64,000 nt of DNA from Streptomyces antibioticus (GTDB lineage: Bacteria > Actinomycetota > Actinomycetes > Streptomycetales > Streptomycetaceae), in contig NZ_CM007717.1 in assembly GCF_002019855.1 (NCBI RefSeq), positions 7,821,750-7,885,749 on the forward strand, in the 5' to 3' direction. The translations under genes and the position numbers were made by a program. Below, piece by piece: positions 54,694-63,392 of this stretch. The notes under the pieces were generated by a model. That model saw only the letters and a program-made list of their open reading frames with translations, was not told the origin of the DNA and made no database searches. Position 1 is the first letter of the stretch; each line of letters opens with the position of its first letter.

Positions 54694-55563
54694 ATGGCGC
54701 TCATGGGCACGGCCACGACGGCGACGACGGCCGAGGCGGCCACGACGGACACGCGGACCGGGAACCTGCCGGAGATCACCGACCCCACCAAGGTCGCGCC
54801 CAAGGACGCCCGGCAACTGTCCCGCCTCTTCTTCGACCAGTTGGCCGTCCTGGAGGAGGGCACGCCCGAACACGCCTACGCCCGCAACACGCTGATCGAG
54901 ATGAACATGTCCCTCGTCCGCTTCGCGGCCGGCCGGTTCCGCAGCCGGGGACCGGAGGAGATGGAGGACATCGTCCAGGTCGGCATGATCGGCCTGATCA
55001 AGGCGATCGACCGGTTCGACCTGTCCCGCGAGGCGGAGTTCACCTCGTTCGCGATCCCCTACATCGTGGGCGAGATCAAGCGGTTCTTCCGCGACACCAC
55101 CTGGGCCGTGCACGTGCCGCGCCGCCTCCAGGAGGCCCGCGTGCAGTTGGCGCGCGCCACGGAGGAACTCAGCAGCCGGCTGGGCCGCACACCGACCGTC
55201 AAGGAACTGTCCGAGCTGATGTCGCTGTCCGAGGACGAGGTGCGCGAGGCCCGCCTCGCCTCCAACGGCTACAACTCCTCCTCCCTGGACGCCGCGATCG
55301 GTGGCAGCGAGGACGGCGAGAGCGCCCTCCAGGACTTCATCGGCAACGAGGACACCGACCTCGCCCTGGTCGAGGACTTCCACGCCCTGGCCCCGCTGAT
55401 AGCCGAACTCGGCGAACGCGACCGGCGGATCATCCACATGCGGTTCGTGGAGGAACTCACCCAGGCCCAGATCGGCGAACGTCTGGGCGTCTCCCAGATG
55501 CACGTCTCCCGCCTGCTGTCGCGCACCCTCGCCCGGCTGCGCGCGGGCATGATGGTCGACTGA
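54694..55563 (+). CDS. RNA polymerase sigma factor, SigB/SigF/SigG subfamily
   Basis: A 289-residue group 3 sigma factor. ATG 54694 follows GAGGGGAAA. Region 1.2/2 has RFAAGRFRSRGPEEMEDIVQVGMIGLIKAIDRFD; region 2.4 EFTSFAIPYIVGEIKRFFRDTTWAVHVPRRLQE; region 3 LGRTPTVKELSELMSLSEDEV; region 4 ELTQAQIGERLGVSQMHVSRLLSRTLARLR. This is the stress/differentiation class controlled by anti-sigma/antagonist partner switching, the same system in which the two PP2C phosphatases of this window would act. No anti-sigma gene is adjacent. A Thr/Ala-rich N-terminus (TATTATTAEAATTD) is typical of Streptomyces members. Confidence 0.93.
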   Translation: MALMGTATTATTAEAATTDTRTGNLPEITDPTKVAPKDARQLSRLFFDQLAVLEEGTPEHAYARNTLIEMNMSLVRFAAGRFRSRGPEEMEDIVQVGMIGLIKAIDRFDLSREAEFTSFAIPYIVGEIKRFFRDTTWAVHVPRRLQEARVQLARATEELSSRLGRTPTVKELSELMSLSEDEVREARLASNGYNSSSLDAAIGGSEDGESALQDFIGNEDTDLALVEDFHALAPLIAELGERDRRIIHMRFVEELTQAQIGERLGVSQMHVSRLLSRTLARLRAGMMVD

Positions 55564-55763
55564 CCCGCCCGCTCGACCGACCCGTCCGCTCGTCTGACCG
55601 GCCCGCGCGGGCGGCTCGCGGGATTGCTCCACCCGTGGGTGGAGACCGCCCGAACGGCCGTATGTCGCCCCGCGCGGCGCTTCCCTCCCGCGCCCCAGCC
55701 GCCAGGATGTCCGATGACTTCCACCTTTGCGGGGGTGAAGCGTGAGCATCGGAGAAACACCCT

Positions 55764-57455
55764 GTGACTACTCTCAACGGCCCTGAGCGGCAGGCCGTCG
55801 CTCCCTACGACAGTGAAGTGCCGGTCAGGGGCAGGCAGCCGGGCAATGTCGTCGTGAAGTGGCTGACGACCACCGACCACAAGACGATCGGCACCCTGTA
55901 CCTCGTCACGTCGTTCGCGTTCTTCCTGATCGGCGGCGTCCTGGCGCTGGTGATGCGCGCCGAACTGGCCCGTCCGGGCGAGCAGATCGTGTCCAACGAG
56001 CAGTTCAACCAGGCGTTCACGATGCACGGCACCGTGATGCTGCTGATGTTCGCCACCCCGCTGTTCGCCGGCTTCACCAACTGGATCATGCCGCTCCAGA
56101 TCGGCGCGCCGGACGTGGCCTTCCCCCGGCTGAACATGTTCGCCTACTGGCTCTACCTGTTCGGTTCCACGATCGCGGTCGGCGGCTTCCTCACCCCGAA
56201 CGGCGCGGCCGACTTCGGCTGGTTCGCCTACACCCCGCTGTCGGACGCCATCCGGTCGCCCGGGCTCGGCGCCGACCTGTGGATCATGGGCCTGGCCTTC
56301 TCCGGCTTCGGCACCATCCTCGGCGCGGTCAACTTCATCACGACCATCATCTGCATGCGCGCGCCCGGTATGACCATGTTCCGGATGCCGATCTTCGTGT
56401 GGAACGTGCTGCTGACGGCCGTCCTGGTCCTGCTGGCCTTCCCGGTGCTGGCGGCCGCGCTGTTCGCGCTGATGGCGGACCGCAAGTTCGGCGCCCACAT
56501 CTACGATCCGGCCAACGGCGGCCCCCTCCTGTGGCAGCACCTCTTCTGGTTCTTCGGCCATCCGGAGGTGTACATCATCGCGCTGCCGTTCTTCGGCATC
56601 GTCACCGAGATCATCCCGGTCTTCTCCCGCAAGCCGATCTTCGGCTACATGGGCCTGGTCGCCGCCACCACGGCGATCGCGGGCCTGTCCATCACCGTGT
56701 GGGCCCACCACATGTACGTCACCGGCGGAGTGCTCCTGCCGTTCTTCTCCTTCATGACGTTCCTCATCGCCGTCCCCACGGGCGTGAAGTTCTTCAACTG
56801 GATCGGCACCATGTGGAAGGGCTCGATCTCCTTCGAGACACCGATGCTCTGGGCGACCGGCTTCCTCGTCACCTTCCTCTTCGGCGGCCTGACCGGCGTC
56901 ATCCTCGCGTCACCGCCGATGGACTTCCACGTCTCCGACTCCTACTTCGTGGTCGCCCACTTCCACTACGTCGTCTTCGGCACCGTCGTCTTCGCGATGT
57001 TCGCCGGATTCCACTTCTGGTGGCCGAAGTTCAGCGGCAGGATGCTCGACGAACGCCTCGGGAAGATCACCTTCTGGACGCTGTTCGTCGGCTTCCACGG
57101 CACCTTCCTGGTCCAGCACTGGCTGGGCGCCGAGGGCATGCCGCGCCGCTACGCCGACTACCTCGCGGCCGACGGCTTCACCGCCCTCAACACCATCTCC
57201 ACGATCAGCTCCTTCGTCCTCGGCCTGTCGATGCTGCCCTTCCTCTACAACGTGTGGAAGACCGGCAAGTACGGCAAGAAGATCGAGGTCGACGACCCGT
57301 GGGGCTACGGCCGCTCCCTGGAGTGGGCCACCTCCTGCCCGCCGCCGCGCCACAACTTCACCGCGCTGCCCAAGATCCGCTCCGAGTCCCCGGCGTTCGA
57401 CCTCCACCACCCCGACATCGCGCGGGCCGAGGCCGAGGCCGCGGGGGCCCACTGA
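55764..57455 (+). CDS. ctaD: Cytochrome c oxidase subunit I
   Basis: A 563-residue, 12-helix core subunit of an aa3-type haem-copper oxidase, starting at GTG 55764. Haem a ligand [16 protein letters not shown], CuB/haem a3 ligands and the His-Tyr pair [21 protein letters not shown] and the haem histidines in [15 protein letters not shown] are intact, as is the K-channel region. It transfers electrons from cytochrome c to O2 in the plasma membrane. The gene is not beside ctaC/E/F or a cytochrome c operon, so it looks like a second, stand-alone subunit I; a coupled small membrane protein follows. Confidence 0.95.
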   Translation: MTTLNGPERQAVAPYDSEVPVRGRQPGNVVVKWLTTTDHKTIGTLYLVTSFAFFLIGGVLALVMRAELARPGEQIVSNEQFNQAFTMHGTVMLLMFATPLFAGFTNWIMPLQIGAPDVAFPRLNMFAYWLYLFGSTIAVGGFLTPNGAADFGWFAYTPLSDAIRSPGLGADLWIMGLAFSGFGTILGAVNFITTIICMRAPGMTMFRMPIFVWNVLLTAVLVLLAFPVLAAALFALMADRKFGAHIYDPANGGPLLWQHLFWFFGHPEVYIIALPFFGIVTEIIPVFSRKPIFGYMGLVAATTAIAGLSITVWAHHMYVTGGVLLPFFSFMTFLIAVPTGVKFFNWIGTMWKGSISFETPMLWATGFLVTFLFGGLTGVILASPPMDFHVSDSYFVVAHFHYVVFGTVVFAMFAGFHFWWPKFSGRMLDERLGKITFWTLFVGFHGTFLVQHWLGAEGMPRRYADYLAADGFTALNTISTISSFVLGLSMLPFLYNVWKTGKYGKKIEVDDPWGYGRSLEWATSCPPPRHNFTALPKIRSESPAFDLHHPDIARAEAEAAGAH

Positions 57456-57823
57456 TGGCCGGCCCCGGCGCGGACATGAGCGGGGCGTCGAAACAGGGAT
57501 CCACCCGGACCGGTCTCGGCGACGAGGTCGAGGGCTACCTCCTGTGGCAGGCCACGATCGCGGTCGCGCAGGAACGCGCGCGTGAGTTCGTACGGCCCAT
57601 GGACTGGCTGACGACCTCCCAGAAGGACGAGATCGAACGCCACTACGTGGACGACAGCCTGCTCCGGGCCCGCCAGGACCTGGAACGGATCGCGGCCCGC
57701 TGCCGTTCGCTGCGCGGCGAGTACGAGCGCCGCTACCGCACCCTGCGGCTGCGCTGCGTGGCCTGGACCCTGGCCGGCGGCGCGGGCCTCACCGCCCTGG
57801 CGGCCGTACCGCTCCTGCGCTGA
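57455..57823 (+). CDS. Small membrane-anchored protein coupled to ctaD
   Basis: A 122-residue protein whose ATG shares the A of the ctaD stop codon (TGATG). The N-terminal 25 residues are Gly/Ser-rich and a second ATG lies 21 nt in. A helical region follows (EVEGYLLWQATIAVAQERAREFVRPMDWLTTSQKDEIERHY, DDSLLRARQDLERIAARCRSLRGEYERRYRTLRLRC), ending in one hydrophobic segment VAWTLAGGAGLTALAAVPLL. No family recognised. Strict coupling suggests it belongs with the oxidase, perhaps in assembly, though this is inferred only from overlap. Confidence 0.75.
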   Translation: MAGPGADMSGASKQGSTRTGLGDEVEGYLLWQATIAVAQERAREFVRPMDWLTTSQKDEIERHYVDDSLLRARQDLERIAARCRSLRGEYERRYRTLRLRCVAWTLAGGAGLTALAAVPLLR

Positions 57824-57835
57824 CACCGCCGCCCC

Positions 57836-57873
57836 CGGCCCCCGCCCCGCCCACCGCGGCAGGGCGGGGGCCG
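57836..57873 (+). terminator. Hairpin terminator after the ctaD operon
   Basis: CGGCCCCCGCCC (57836-57847) pairs with GGGCGGGGGCCG (57862-57873) over a 14-nt loop, 12 nt after the stop of the small membrane protein gene and before the cobalamin genes. Confidence 0.85.
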
Positions 57874-57943
57874 AGCACGAGTGCGCTGGTCACCGCCGGG
57901 TAGAGTGCGGCACTGTCGCCCCCGAGACCCGAGGTACCGCGCA

Positions 57944-59200
57944 GTGACTCCCGTACGTCCAGGACCGCCGCTCGCCGTCACCGTCGTCGGGATCGGAGCC
58001 GACGGATGGGACGGCCTCACCGACGCCTCCCGGGCCGCCCTGCGCGACGCCGAGGTACTGATCGGCGGCCCGCGCCAGCTCGACCTGCTGCCTCCCCCGT
58101 GCACGGGCGAACGCGTCGCCTGGCCCTCGCCGCTGCGCCCCGCCGTCGCCGACCTTCTCACCGCCCACGCCGGCCGCCGCATCGCCGTCCTGGCCAGCGG
58201 CGACCCGATGTTCTACGGCATCGGCCGCGCCCTCGTCGAGGAGGGCGCCGCCCCGCACGTCCTGCCGCACCCCTCCTCCGTGTCCTACGCCGCCGCCCGG
58301 CTCGGCTGGCCGCTGGAGGACGTCGAGGTCGTCACGCTCGTCGGCCGGCCCGCCGCACGGCTCGCCGCCGCCCTGCACCACGGCCGCCGGATCCTCGTCC
58401 TCGGCGCCGACGCGACCGCCCCCGCCGCCGTCGCCGCCCTGCTGCGCGACCACGGCTTCGGCCCGAGCCGGATGCGGGTCCTCGAACAGCTCGGCGGCCC
58501 GCAGGAACACGTGACGGACGAGGACACCGCCGCCCGGTGGGAGCGCCCGCCCGGCGACCCCCTCGCCGTCGTCGCCGTCGACTGCCGCCGCGCCCCGGAC
58601 GCCCTGCGCCTCGGCGCCGTACCGGGACTCCCGGACGACGCCTACGAGCACGACGGACAGCTCACCAAACGGCATGTCCGCGCCGCCACCCTCGCGGCGC
58701 TCGCCCCCGCCCCCGGCGAACTGCTGTGGGACATCGGCGGCGGGTCCGGTTCGATCGCCGTCGAATGGATGCGCGTCCACCCCTCCTGCCGGGCGGTCAG
58801 CGTCGAGCGCGACCCCGTACGGGCGGAGCGCATCACGCGCAACGCCGACCGGCTCGGCGTGCCGGGACTGCGCGTGGTCACCGCCTCCGCGTCCGACGCG
58901 CTGCCCGGACTCCCCACCCCCGACGCCGTGTTCATCGGCGGCGGACTCACCTCGCCCGGTCTCCTCGACGCCTGCTGGGCGGCCCTGCCGGCCGGCGGAC
59001 GGCTGGTCGCCAACACCGTGACGCTGGAGTCCGAGGCCCTCCTCGCCGACGCCCGCAGGCGCCACGGCGGCGAACTGGTCCGGCTCGCGGTGGCGCACGC
59101 CGTGCCCGTGGGCGGCTTCACCGGGTGGCGGCAGGCCATGCCGGTCACCCAGTGGTCGGTACAGAAGACCCCCGACACGTTGTCAGGAGCAGACGAATGA
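57944..59200 (+). CDS. cbiET: Precorrin-6Y C5,15-methyltransferase (decarboxylating), CbiE-CbiT fusion
   Basis: A 418-residue bifunctional corrinoid enzyme starting at GTG 57944. The N-terminal CbiE part (residues ~5-200) is a tetrapyrrole methylase with VTVVGIGADGWDGL and VLASGDPMFYGIGRALVEEG. The C-terminal CbiT part (~210-410) is a class I methyltransferase with the SAM loop LLWDIGGGSGSIAVEWMR and the DAVFIGGGLTSPGLLD region. Together they methylate C5 and C15 and decarboxylate the ring C acetate, as in CobL. A TAGAGT at 57901-57906 may be its -10 box. The gene overlaps cobM by 4 bp (ATGA). Confidence 0.93.
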   Translation: MTPVRPGPPLAVTVVGIGADGWDGLTDASRAALRDAEVLIGGPRQLDLLPPPCTGERVAWPSPLRPAVADLLTAHAGRRIAVLASGDPMFYGIGRALVEEGAAPHVLPHPSSVSYAAARLGWPLEDVEVVTLVGRPAARLAAALHHGRRILVLGADATAPAAVAALLRDHGFGPSRMRVLEQLGGPQEHVTDEDTAARWERPPGDPLAVVAVDCRRAPDALRLGAVPGLPDDAYEHDGQLTKRHVRAATLAALAPAPGELLWDIGGGSGSIAVEWMRVHPSCRAVSVERDPVRAERITRNADRLGVPGLRVVTASASDALPGLPTPDAVFIGGGLTSPGLLDACWAALPAGGRLVANTVTLESEALLADARRRHGGELVRLAVAHAVPVGGFTGWRQAMPVTQWSVQKTPDTLSGADE

Positions 59201-59946
59201 CCGTGTACTTCATCGGCGCGGGACCCGGTGCCGCCGACCTGATCACGGTGCGCGGCGCCCGTACGCTCGCCGCCTGCCGGGTCTGCCTGTACGCGGGCAG
59301 CCTGGTCCCGCGCGAACTGCTCGCCGAATGCCCGCCGGACGCCCGCCTGGTGGACACCGCCCAGCTCGATCTGGACCAGATCGTCGCCGAGTTGGTGCGC
59401 GCGCACGAGGAGGGGCACGACGTGGCCCGGCTGCACTCCGGGGACCCGTCGGTGTTCAGCGCGGTCGCCGAGCAGATGCGCCGCCTGGACGCGGCCGGGG
59501 TGCCCTACGAGGTCGTGCCCGGTGTGCCCGCCTTCGCCGCCGCCGCGGCCGCCCTCAAGCGGGAGTTGACCGTGCCGACCGTCGGCCAGACCGTCATCCT
59601 CACCCGCGTCGCCCAGCAGGCCACCGCCATGCCCGACGGCGAGGACCTGGCCACCCTGGGCCGCAGCGGCGCCCTGATCGTGCTCCACCTGGCCGCCCGG
59701 TACGTGGACCGGGTCGTCGCCGAACTGCTGCCGCACTACGGCGCCGACTGCCCGGCGGCCGTCGTGGCGTACGCCTCCCGCCCGGAGGAGCTGATCATCC
59801 GGGGCACCCTCGACGAGATCGCCGGGAAGGTGAAGGAGGCGGGCGTGCTGCGCACCGCCGTCATCATGGTCGGGCGGACGCTGGGCGCCGAGCAGTTCCG
59901 CGACAGCCACCTGTACTCGCCGGAGCGCGAACGCCACGTCTGCTGA
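59197..59946 (+). CDS. cobM: Precorrin-4 C11-methyltransferase
   Basis: A 249-residue tetrapyrrole methylase (CobM/CbiF) starting at ATG 59197 within an ATGA overlap. Typical motifs: YFIGAGPGAADLITVRG, VARLHSGDPSVFSAVAEQMRRLDAAGVPYEVVPGVPAFAAAAAAL (SAM pocket), VILTRVAQQATAMPDGE and IVLHLAARYVDRVV. It methylates C11 of precorrin-4 after ring contraction. Its 3' end is 13 bp from the convergent cbiD. Family assignment is firm; the aerobic and anaerobic forms cannot be separated from sequence alone. Confidence 0.93.
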   Translation: MTVYFIGAGPGAADLITVRGARTLAACRVCLYAGSLVPRELLAECPPDARLVDTAQLDLDQIVAELVRAHEEGHDVARLHSGDPSVFSAVAEQMRRLDAAGVPYEVVPGVPAFAAAAAALKRELTVPTVGQTVILTRVAQQATAMPDGEDLATLGRSGALIVLHLAARYVDRVVAELLPHYGADCPAAVVAYASRPEELIIRGTLDEIAGKVKEAGVLRTAVIMVGRTLGAEQFRDSHLYSPERERHVC

Positions 59947-59959
59947 CCGCCGTCCGGGC

Positions 59960-61096
59960 TCAGGCCACCGTGCTGCGCCCCACCACCGTGCCCGCCCGGT
60001 CGATACAGATGACGTCGACCGCGACCGGCGCGCCCCGCAGCACGGCCAGCGCCTGGTCGCGGGCCGCCGTCGCCACCAGATCGCCGAGCGGCACCCCGGC
60101 CGCCCGGCACAACTGGAGCGCCGCGAGACCGGTGTTGGCCTCCGCGACCTCGGCGGCCAGCGCCGGGTCCGCGCCGCCGCGCCGGGCCAGACCGGCGAGG
60201 AAGCCCTTGTCGACCTGGGAGCGCGCCGAGTGCAGGTCCAGATGCCCGGCGGCCAGCTTGGACAGCTTGGCAAAACCGCCGCAGACGGTGAGCCGCTCCA
60301 CCGGATGACGGCGGACGTACTTCAGCACGGCCCCCGCGAAGTCGCCCATGTCGAGCAGGGCGTCCTCGGGCAGCCCGTACTCGGCGACGACCGTCCTCTC
60401 CGACGTCGACCCGGTGCACCCGGCGACATGCGTACGGCCCGCCGCCCGCGCCACGTCGACACCCCGCCGGATCGAGTCGATCCACGCCGAGCAGGAGTAC
60501 GGCACCACGATCCCGGTCGTCCCGAGGATGGACAGGCCCCCGAGGATGCCCAGGCGCGGATTCCAGGTGGAGCGGGCGATCTCCTCGCCGTGGTCGACGG
60601 ACACGGTGATCTCGACGTCCCCCGGCGCCCCGTACCGGGCGGCGACCTCGGCGACGTGCTCGCTCATCATCCGGCGCGGCACCGGGTTCACGGCCGGCTC
60701 GCCGACGGGCAGCGGCAGTCCGGGGCGGGTGACCGTGCCCACCCCGGGACCCGCCCGGAACACCACCCCGGCCCCGGCCGGCAGCCGCCGTACGGTGGCC
60801 CGGATCAGCGCCCCGTGCGTGACGTCCGGATCGTCGCCCGCGTCCTTCACGACCCCCGCCGTCGCGGACCCGTCCGCCAGCTCCTCGGCGGCCAGCGCGA
60901 ACGACGGCGTCTGCCCCCGGGGCAGCGTGATCGTCACCGGGTCGGGGAACGCGCCGGTCAGCAGGGCCGTGTACGCGGCGGTCGTCGCCGCCGTCGCACA
61001 GGCACCGGTGGTCCAGCCGGGCCGCAGCCCGGTGTGCTTGAGTTGGGCGGCGCGGCCGCCCCGGGCCGCACCCTCGCCTGTCACGTCACCGCTCAC
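59960..61096 (-). CDS. cbiD: Cobalt-precorrin-5B C1-methyltransferase
   Basis: A 378-residue enzyme that methylates C1 in the corrin pathway. Family landmarks are LRPGWTTGACATAATTAAYTALLTG, ADGSATAGVVKDAGDDPDVTHG, NPVPRRMMSEHVAEVAARYG, NPRLGILGGLSILGTTGIVVPYSCSAWIDSIRRGVDVARAAGRTHVAGCTGSTSE and KLSKLAAGHLDLHSARSQVDKGFLA, all CbiD. GTG 61096 lies only 20 bp from the divergent cobK start, with no RBS, so transcripts may be leaderless. CbiD is usually assigned to the early-cobalt (anaerobic) route, yet it sits with CobM/CobK-type genes here, as in many actinomycetes. Confidence 0.93.
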   Translation of the reverse strand: MSGDVTGEGAARGGRAAQLKHTGLRPGWTTGACATAATTAAYTALLTGAFPDPVTITLPRGQTPSFALAAEELADGSATAGVVKDAGDDPDVTHGALIRATVRRLPAGAGVVFRAGPGVGTVTRPGLPLPVGEPAVNPVPRRMMSEHVAEVAARYGAPGDVEITVSVDHGEEIARSTWNPRLGILGGLSILGTTGIVVPYSCSAWIDSIRRGVDVARAAGRTHVAGCTGSTSERTVVAEYGLPEDALLDMGDFAGAVLKYVRRHPVERLTVCGGFAKLSKLAAGHLDLHSARSQVDKGFLAGLARRGGADPALAAEVAEANTGLAALQLCRAAGVPLGDLVATAARDQALAVLRGAPVAVDVICIDRAGTVVGRSTVA

Positions 61097-61116
61097 GATC
61101 GGAACCGGACTCTCTC

Positions 61117-61878
61117 GTGCATGTACTGATTCTCGGCGGTACCACGGAGGCCCGCCGTCTCGCGGAACTGCTGCACGGCACGCCCGGCCTGCGCCTCACC
61201 AGCTCCCTCGCCGGACGCGTCGCCGCGCCCCGGCTGCCTCCGGGCGAGGTCAGGGTCGGCGGCTTCGGCGGCACCGAGGGGCTGACGGCCTGGCTGCGCG
61301 AGCACGCGGCCGACGTGCTCGTCGACGCCACCCACCCCTTCGCCGGGACGATGAGCTTCCACGCGGCGGAGGCCGCCGCCGACGCCCGCGTTCCCCTGCT
61401 CGCCCTGCGCCGCCCCGGCTGGGTGCCCGTCCCCGGGGACCGCTGGCGGGAGGTGGACTCGCTGGCGGAGGCGGCCGCGGCGCTGCCGGGGCTCGGCCGC
61501 CGTGTCTTCCTCACCACCGGCCGCATGGGCCTGGCCGCCTTCGCGGACCTCCCCGCCGACCTGTGGTTCCTGGTCCGCTCCGTCGACGCGCCCGAACCGC
61601 CGTACCCGGCTCGCACGGAGGTCCTGCTCGACCGGGGCCCCTTCACCCTCGACGGCGAACGCGACCTGCTGCGCCGTCACCGGATCGACGTGGTGGTGAC
61701 GAAGGACAGCGGGGGAGCGGCCACCGCCCCCAAGCTCACCGCGGCCCGCGAGGCCGGCGTCCCGGTGGTCGTGGTCCGCAGACCCCCGGCCCCGGAGGGC
61801 GTCCCCGTCGTACCGACCCCGGAGGACGCGGTGACCTGGCTCCTCGCCCACCCGGGTCACCGCCTTCCGCCCGGCTGA
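61117..61878 (+). CDS. cobK: Precorrin-6A reductase
   Basis: A 253-residue NADPH-dependent reductase (CobK/CbiJ) that reduces the C18-C19 bond of the macrocycle. HVLILGGTTEARRLAELL is the invariant N-terminus, followed by GLTAWLREHAADVLVDATHPFAGTMSFHAAEAA, VFLTTGRMGLAAFADLP, VDAPEPPYPARTEVLLDRGPFTLDGERDLLRRHRIDVVVTKDSGG and VVVVRRPP. GTG 61117 is only 20 bp from the divergent cbiD GTG and shows no ribosome-binding site. Ends 23 bp before the convergent cobIJ stop. Confidence 0.93.
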   Translation: MHVLILGGTTEARRLAELLHGTPGLRLTSSLAGRVAAPRLPPGEVRVGGFGGTEGLTAWLREHAADVLVDATHPFAGTMSFHAAEAAADARVPLLALRRPGWVPVPGDRWREVDSLAEAAAALPGLGRRVFLTTGRMGLAAFADLPADLWFLVRSVDAPEPPYPARTEVLLDRGPFTLDGERDLLRRHRIDVVVTKDSGGAATAPKLTAAREAGVPVVVVRRPPAPEGVPVVPTPEDAVTWLLAHPGHRLPPG

Positions 61879-61901
61879 CAAGACCCGGCCCTGCCGTCCG
61901 C

Positions 61902-63392
61902 TCACGCCTCCGGGTACCGGCGCGGCGTCCAGACGATGTCCTGACCGTCGTCCCGCCGTACGGCCCGCGTCTGGGAGGAGCCGACGAGGAGGATCGTGCG
62001 CATGTCGACCTCGGCCGGGTCCAGGTCGGCCAGCCGGACGATCCGCACCCGCTCCTCCGGGCCGCCGACATCGCGTGCGACCACCACCGGGGTGTCCGGG
62101 GCCCGGTGCTCCAGGAGGAGTTCACGGGCCTTGCCCACCTGCCAGGTGCGGCTGCGCGAGCCGGGGTTGTACAGGGCGAGCACCAGGTCGGCCGCGGCGG
62201 CCGCCCGCAGGCGTTCGGCGATGACCTCCCACGGCTTGAGCCGGTCGGAGAGCGAGATCGTGGCGTAGTCGTGGCCGAGCGGGGCGCCCGCACGGGCGGC
62301 CGCCGCGTTGGCGGCGGTCACCCCCGGCAGCACCCGCACCGGGATGTCCGCGTACTCCTTCTGCGCGGCGGCCTCCAGGACGGCGGTCGCCATCGCGAAG
62401 ACGCCCGGATCGCCGCCGGAGACGACGGCCACCCGCCGCCCGCGCCGCGCCAGGTCCAGGGCGAACTCGGCGCGCTCGGACTCCACCCGGTTGTCCGAGC
62501 CGTGCCGGGCCTGCCCGGCCCGCGACGGCACCCGGTCGAGGTAGGTGGTGTAGCCGACCAGGTCGTCGGCGGCGGCCAGCGCCCCCCGCGACTCGGGCGT
62601 CAGCCACAGCGGCCCCGCAGGACCGGTCCCGACCACGACGACCTCGCCGCGCTCGCGCGCCGCGGGCCGCTCGGCGTCGACCTGGCTGGGCAGCACCGCC
62701 ACCGCGAAGTACGGCACCGACTCCGCGTCCACGTCCGCCAGTTCGGCGACCCGCTCCCCGCTCATCGTGGCCCGCTCCACATACCGCGTCTCGGCGAGCC
62801 GGCCCGAACGCTCCAGCGCCCGCCGCACCTTGGGGAAGGTACGGCCCAGCTTCATCACCACCGCCACGTCCGTGGCGGCCAGCCGCGCGGTCAGCTCCTC
62901 CTCGGGCAGCGTGCCCGGCAGGATCGTGAGCACCTCCTCGCCCTCGGCGAGCGGCGCGCCCAGCCGGGCGGCGGCGGCCGACACGGAGGTGACACCGGGG
63001 ATCACCTCGGTGTCGTAGCGGTCCGCGAGCCGCTTGTGCATGTGCATGTAGGAGCCGTAGAAGAGCGGATCGCCCTCGGCGAGGACCGCCACCGTGCGGC
63101 CCGCGTCCAGATGCGCGGCGAGCCGGGCGGCCGACTCGGCGTAGAACTCCTCCATCGCCCCCTGGTAGCCGCCCGGATGGTCGGTGGTCTCCGTGGTGAC
63201 CGGGTAGACCAGCCGCTCCTCGATGTGGTCGTCGCGCAGATGCTTGGCCGCGATCGAGCGGGCGATGGACCGGCCGTGCCGGGCGCTGTGGTAGGCGATC
63301 ACATCGGCCTCGCCGATGACCTCGACCGCGCGCACCGTCATCAGGGACGGGTCACCGGGGCCGAGCCCCACCCCGTAGAGCTTCCCGCTCAT
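61902..63392 (-). CDS. cobIJ: Precorrin-2 C20-methyltransferase / precorrin-3B C17-methyltransferase fusion
   Basis: A 496-residue fusion of two tetrapyrrole methylases. CobI (residues 1-~235): [42 protein letters not shown] and [24 protein letters not shown]. CobJ (~245-496): [98 protein letters not shown] and VGSSQTRAV. Fusion of these two is common in actinomycetes. ATG 63392 is in an ATGA overlap with the cobH stop, so they are translated together. Catalyses C20 methylation, then ring contraction-linked C17 methylation. Confidence 0.95.
   Translation of the reverse strand: MSGKLYGVGLGPGDPSLMTVRAVEVIGEADVIAYHSARHGRSIARSIAAKHLRDDHIEERLVYPVTTETTDHPGGYQGAMEEFYAESAARLAAHLDAGRTVAVLAEGDPLFYGSYMHMHKRLADRYDTEVIPGVTSVSAAAARLGAPLAEGEEVLTILPGTLPEEELTARLAATDVAVVMKLGRTFPKVRRALERSGRLAETRYVERATMSGERVAELADVDAESVPYFAVAVLPSQVDAERPAARERGEVVVVGTGPAGPLWLTPESRGALAAADDLVGYTTYLDRVPSRAGQARHGSDNRVESERAEFALDLARRGRRVAVVSGGDPGVFAMATAVLEAAAQKEYADIPVRVLPGVTAANAAAARAGAPLGHDYATISLSDRLKPWEVIAERLRAAAAADLVLALYNPGSRSRTWQVGKARELLLEHRAPDTPVVVARDVGGPEERVRIVRLADLDPAEVDMRTILLVGSSQTRAVRRDDGQDIVWTPRRYPEA

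Noticed and set aside
57824-57943. Cobalamin riboswitch before cbiET.
   Set aside because: The 120-bp gap holds a terminator hairpin and a -10-like box; no B12-box-like sequence or enough room for the riboswitch.
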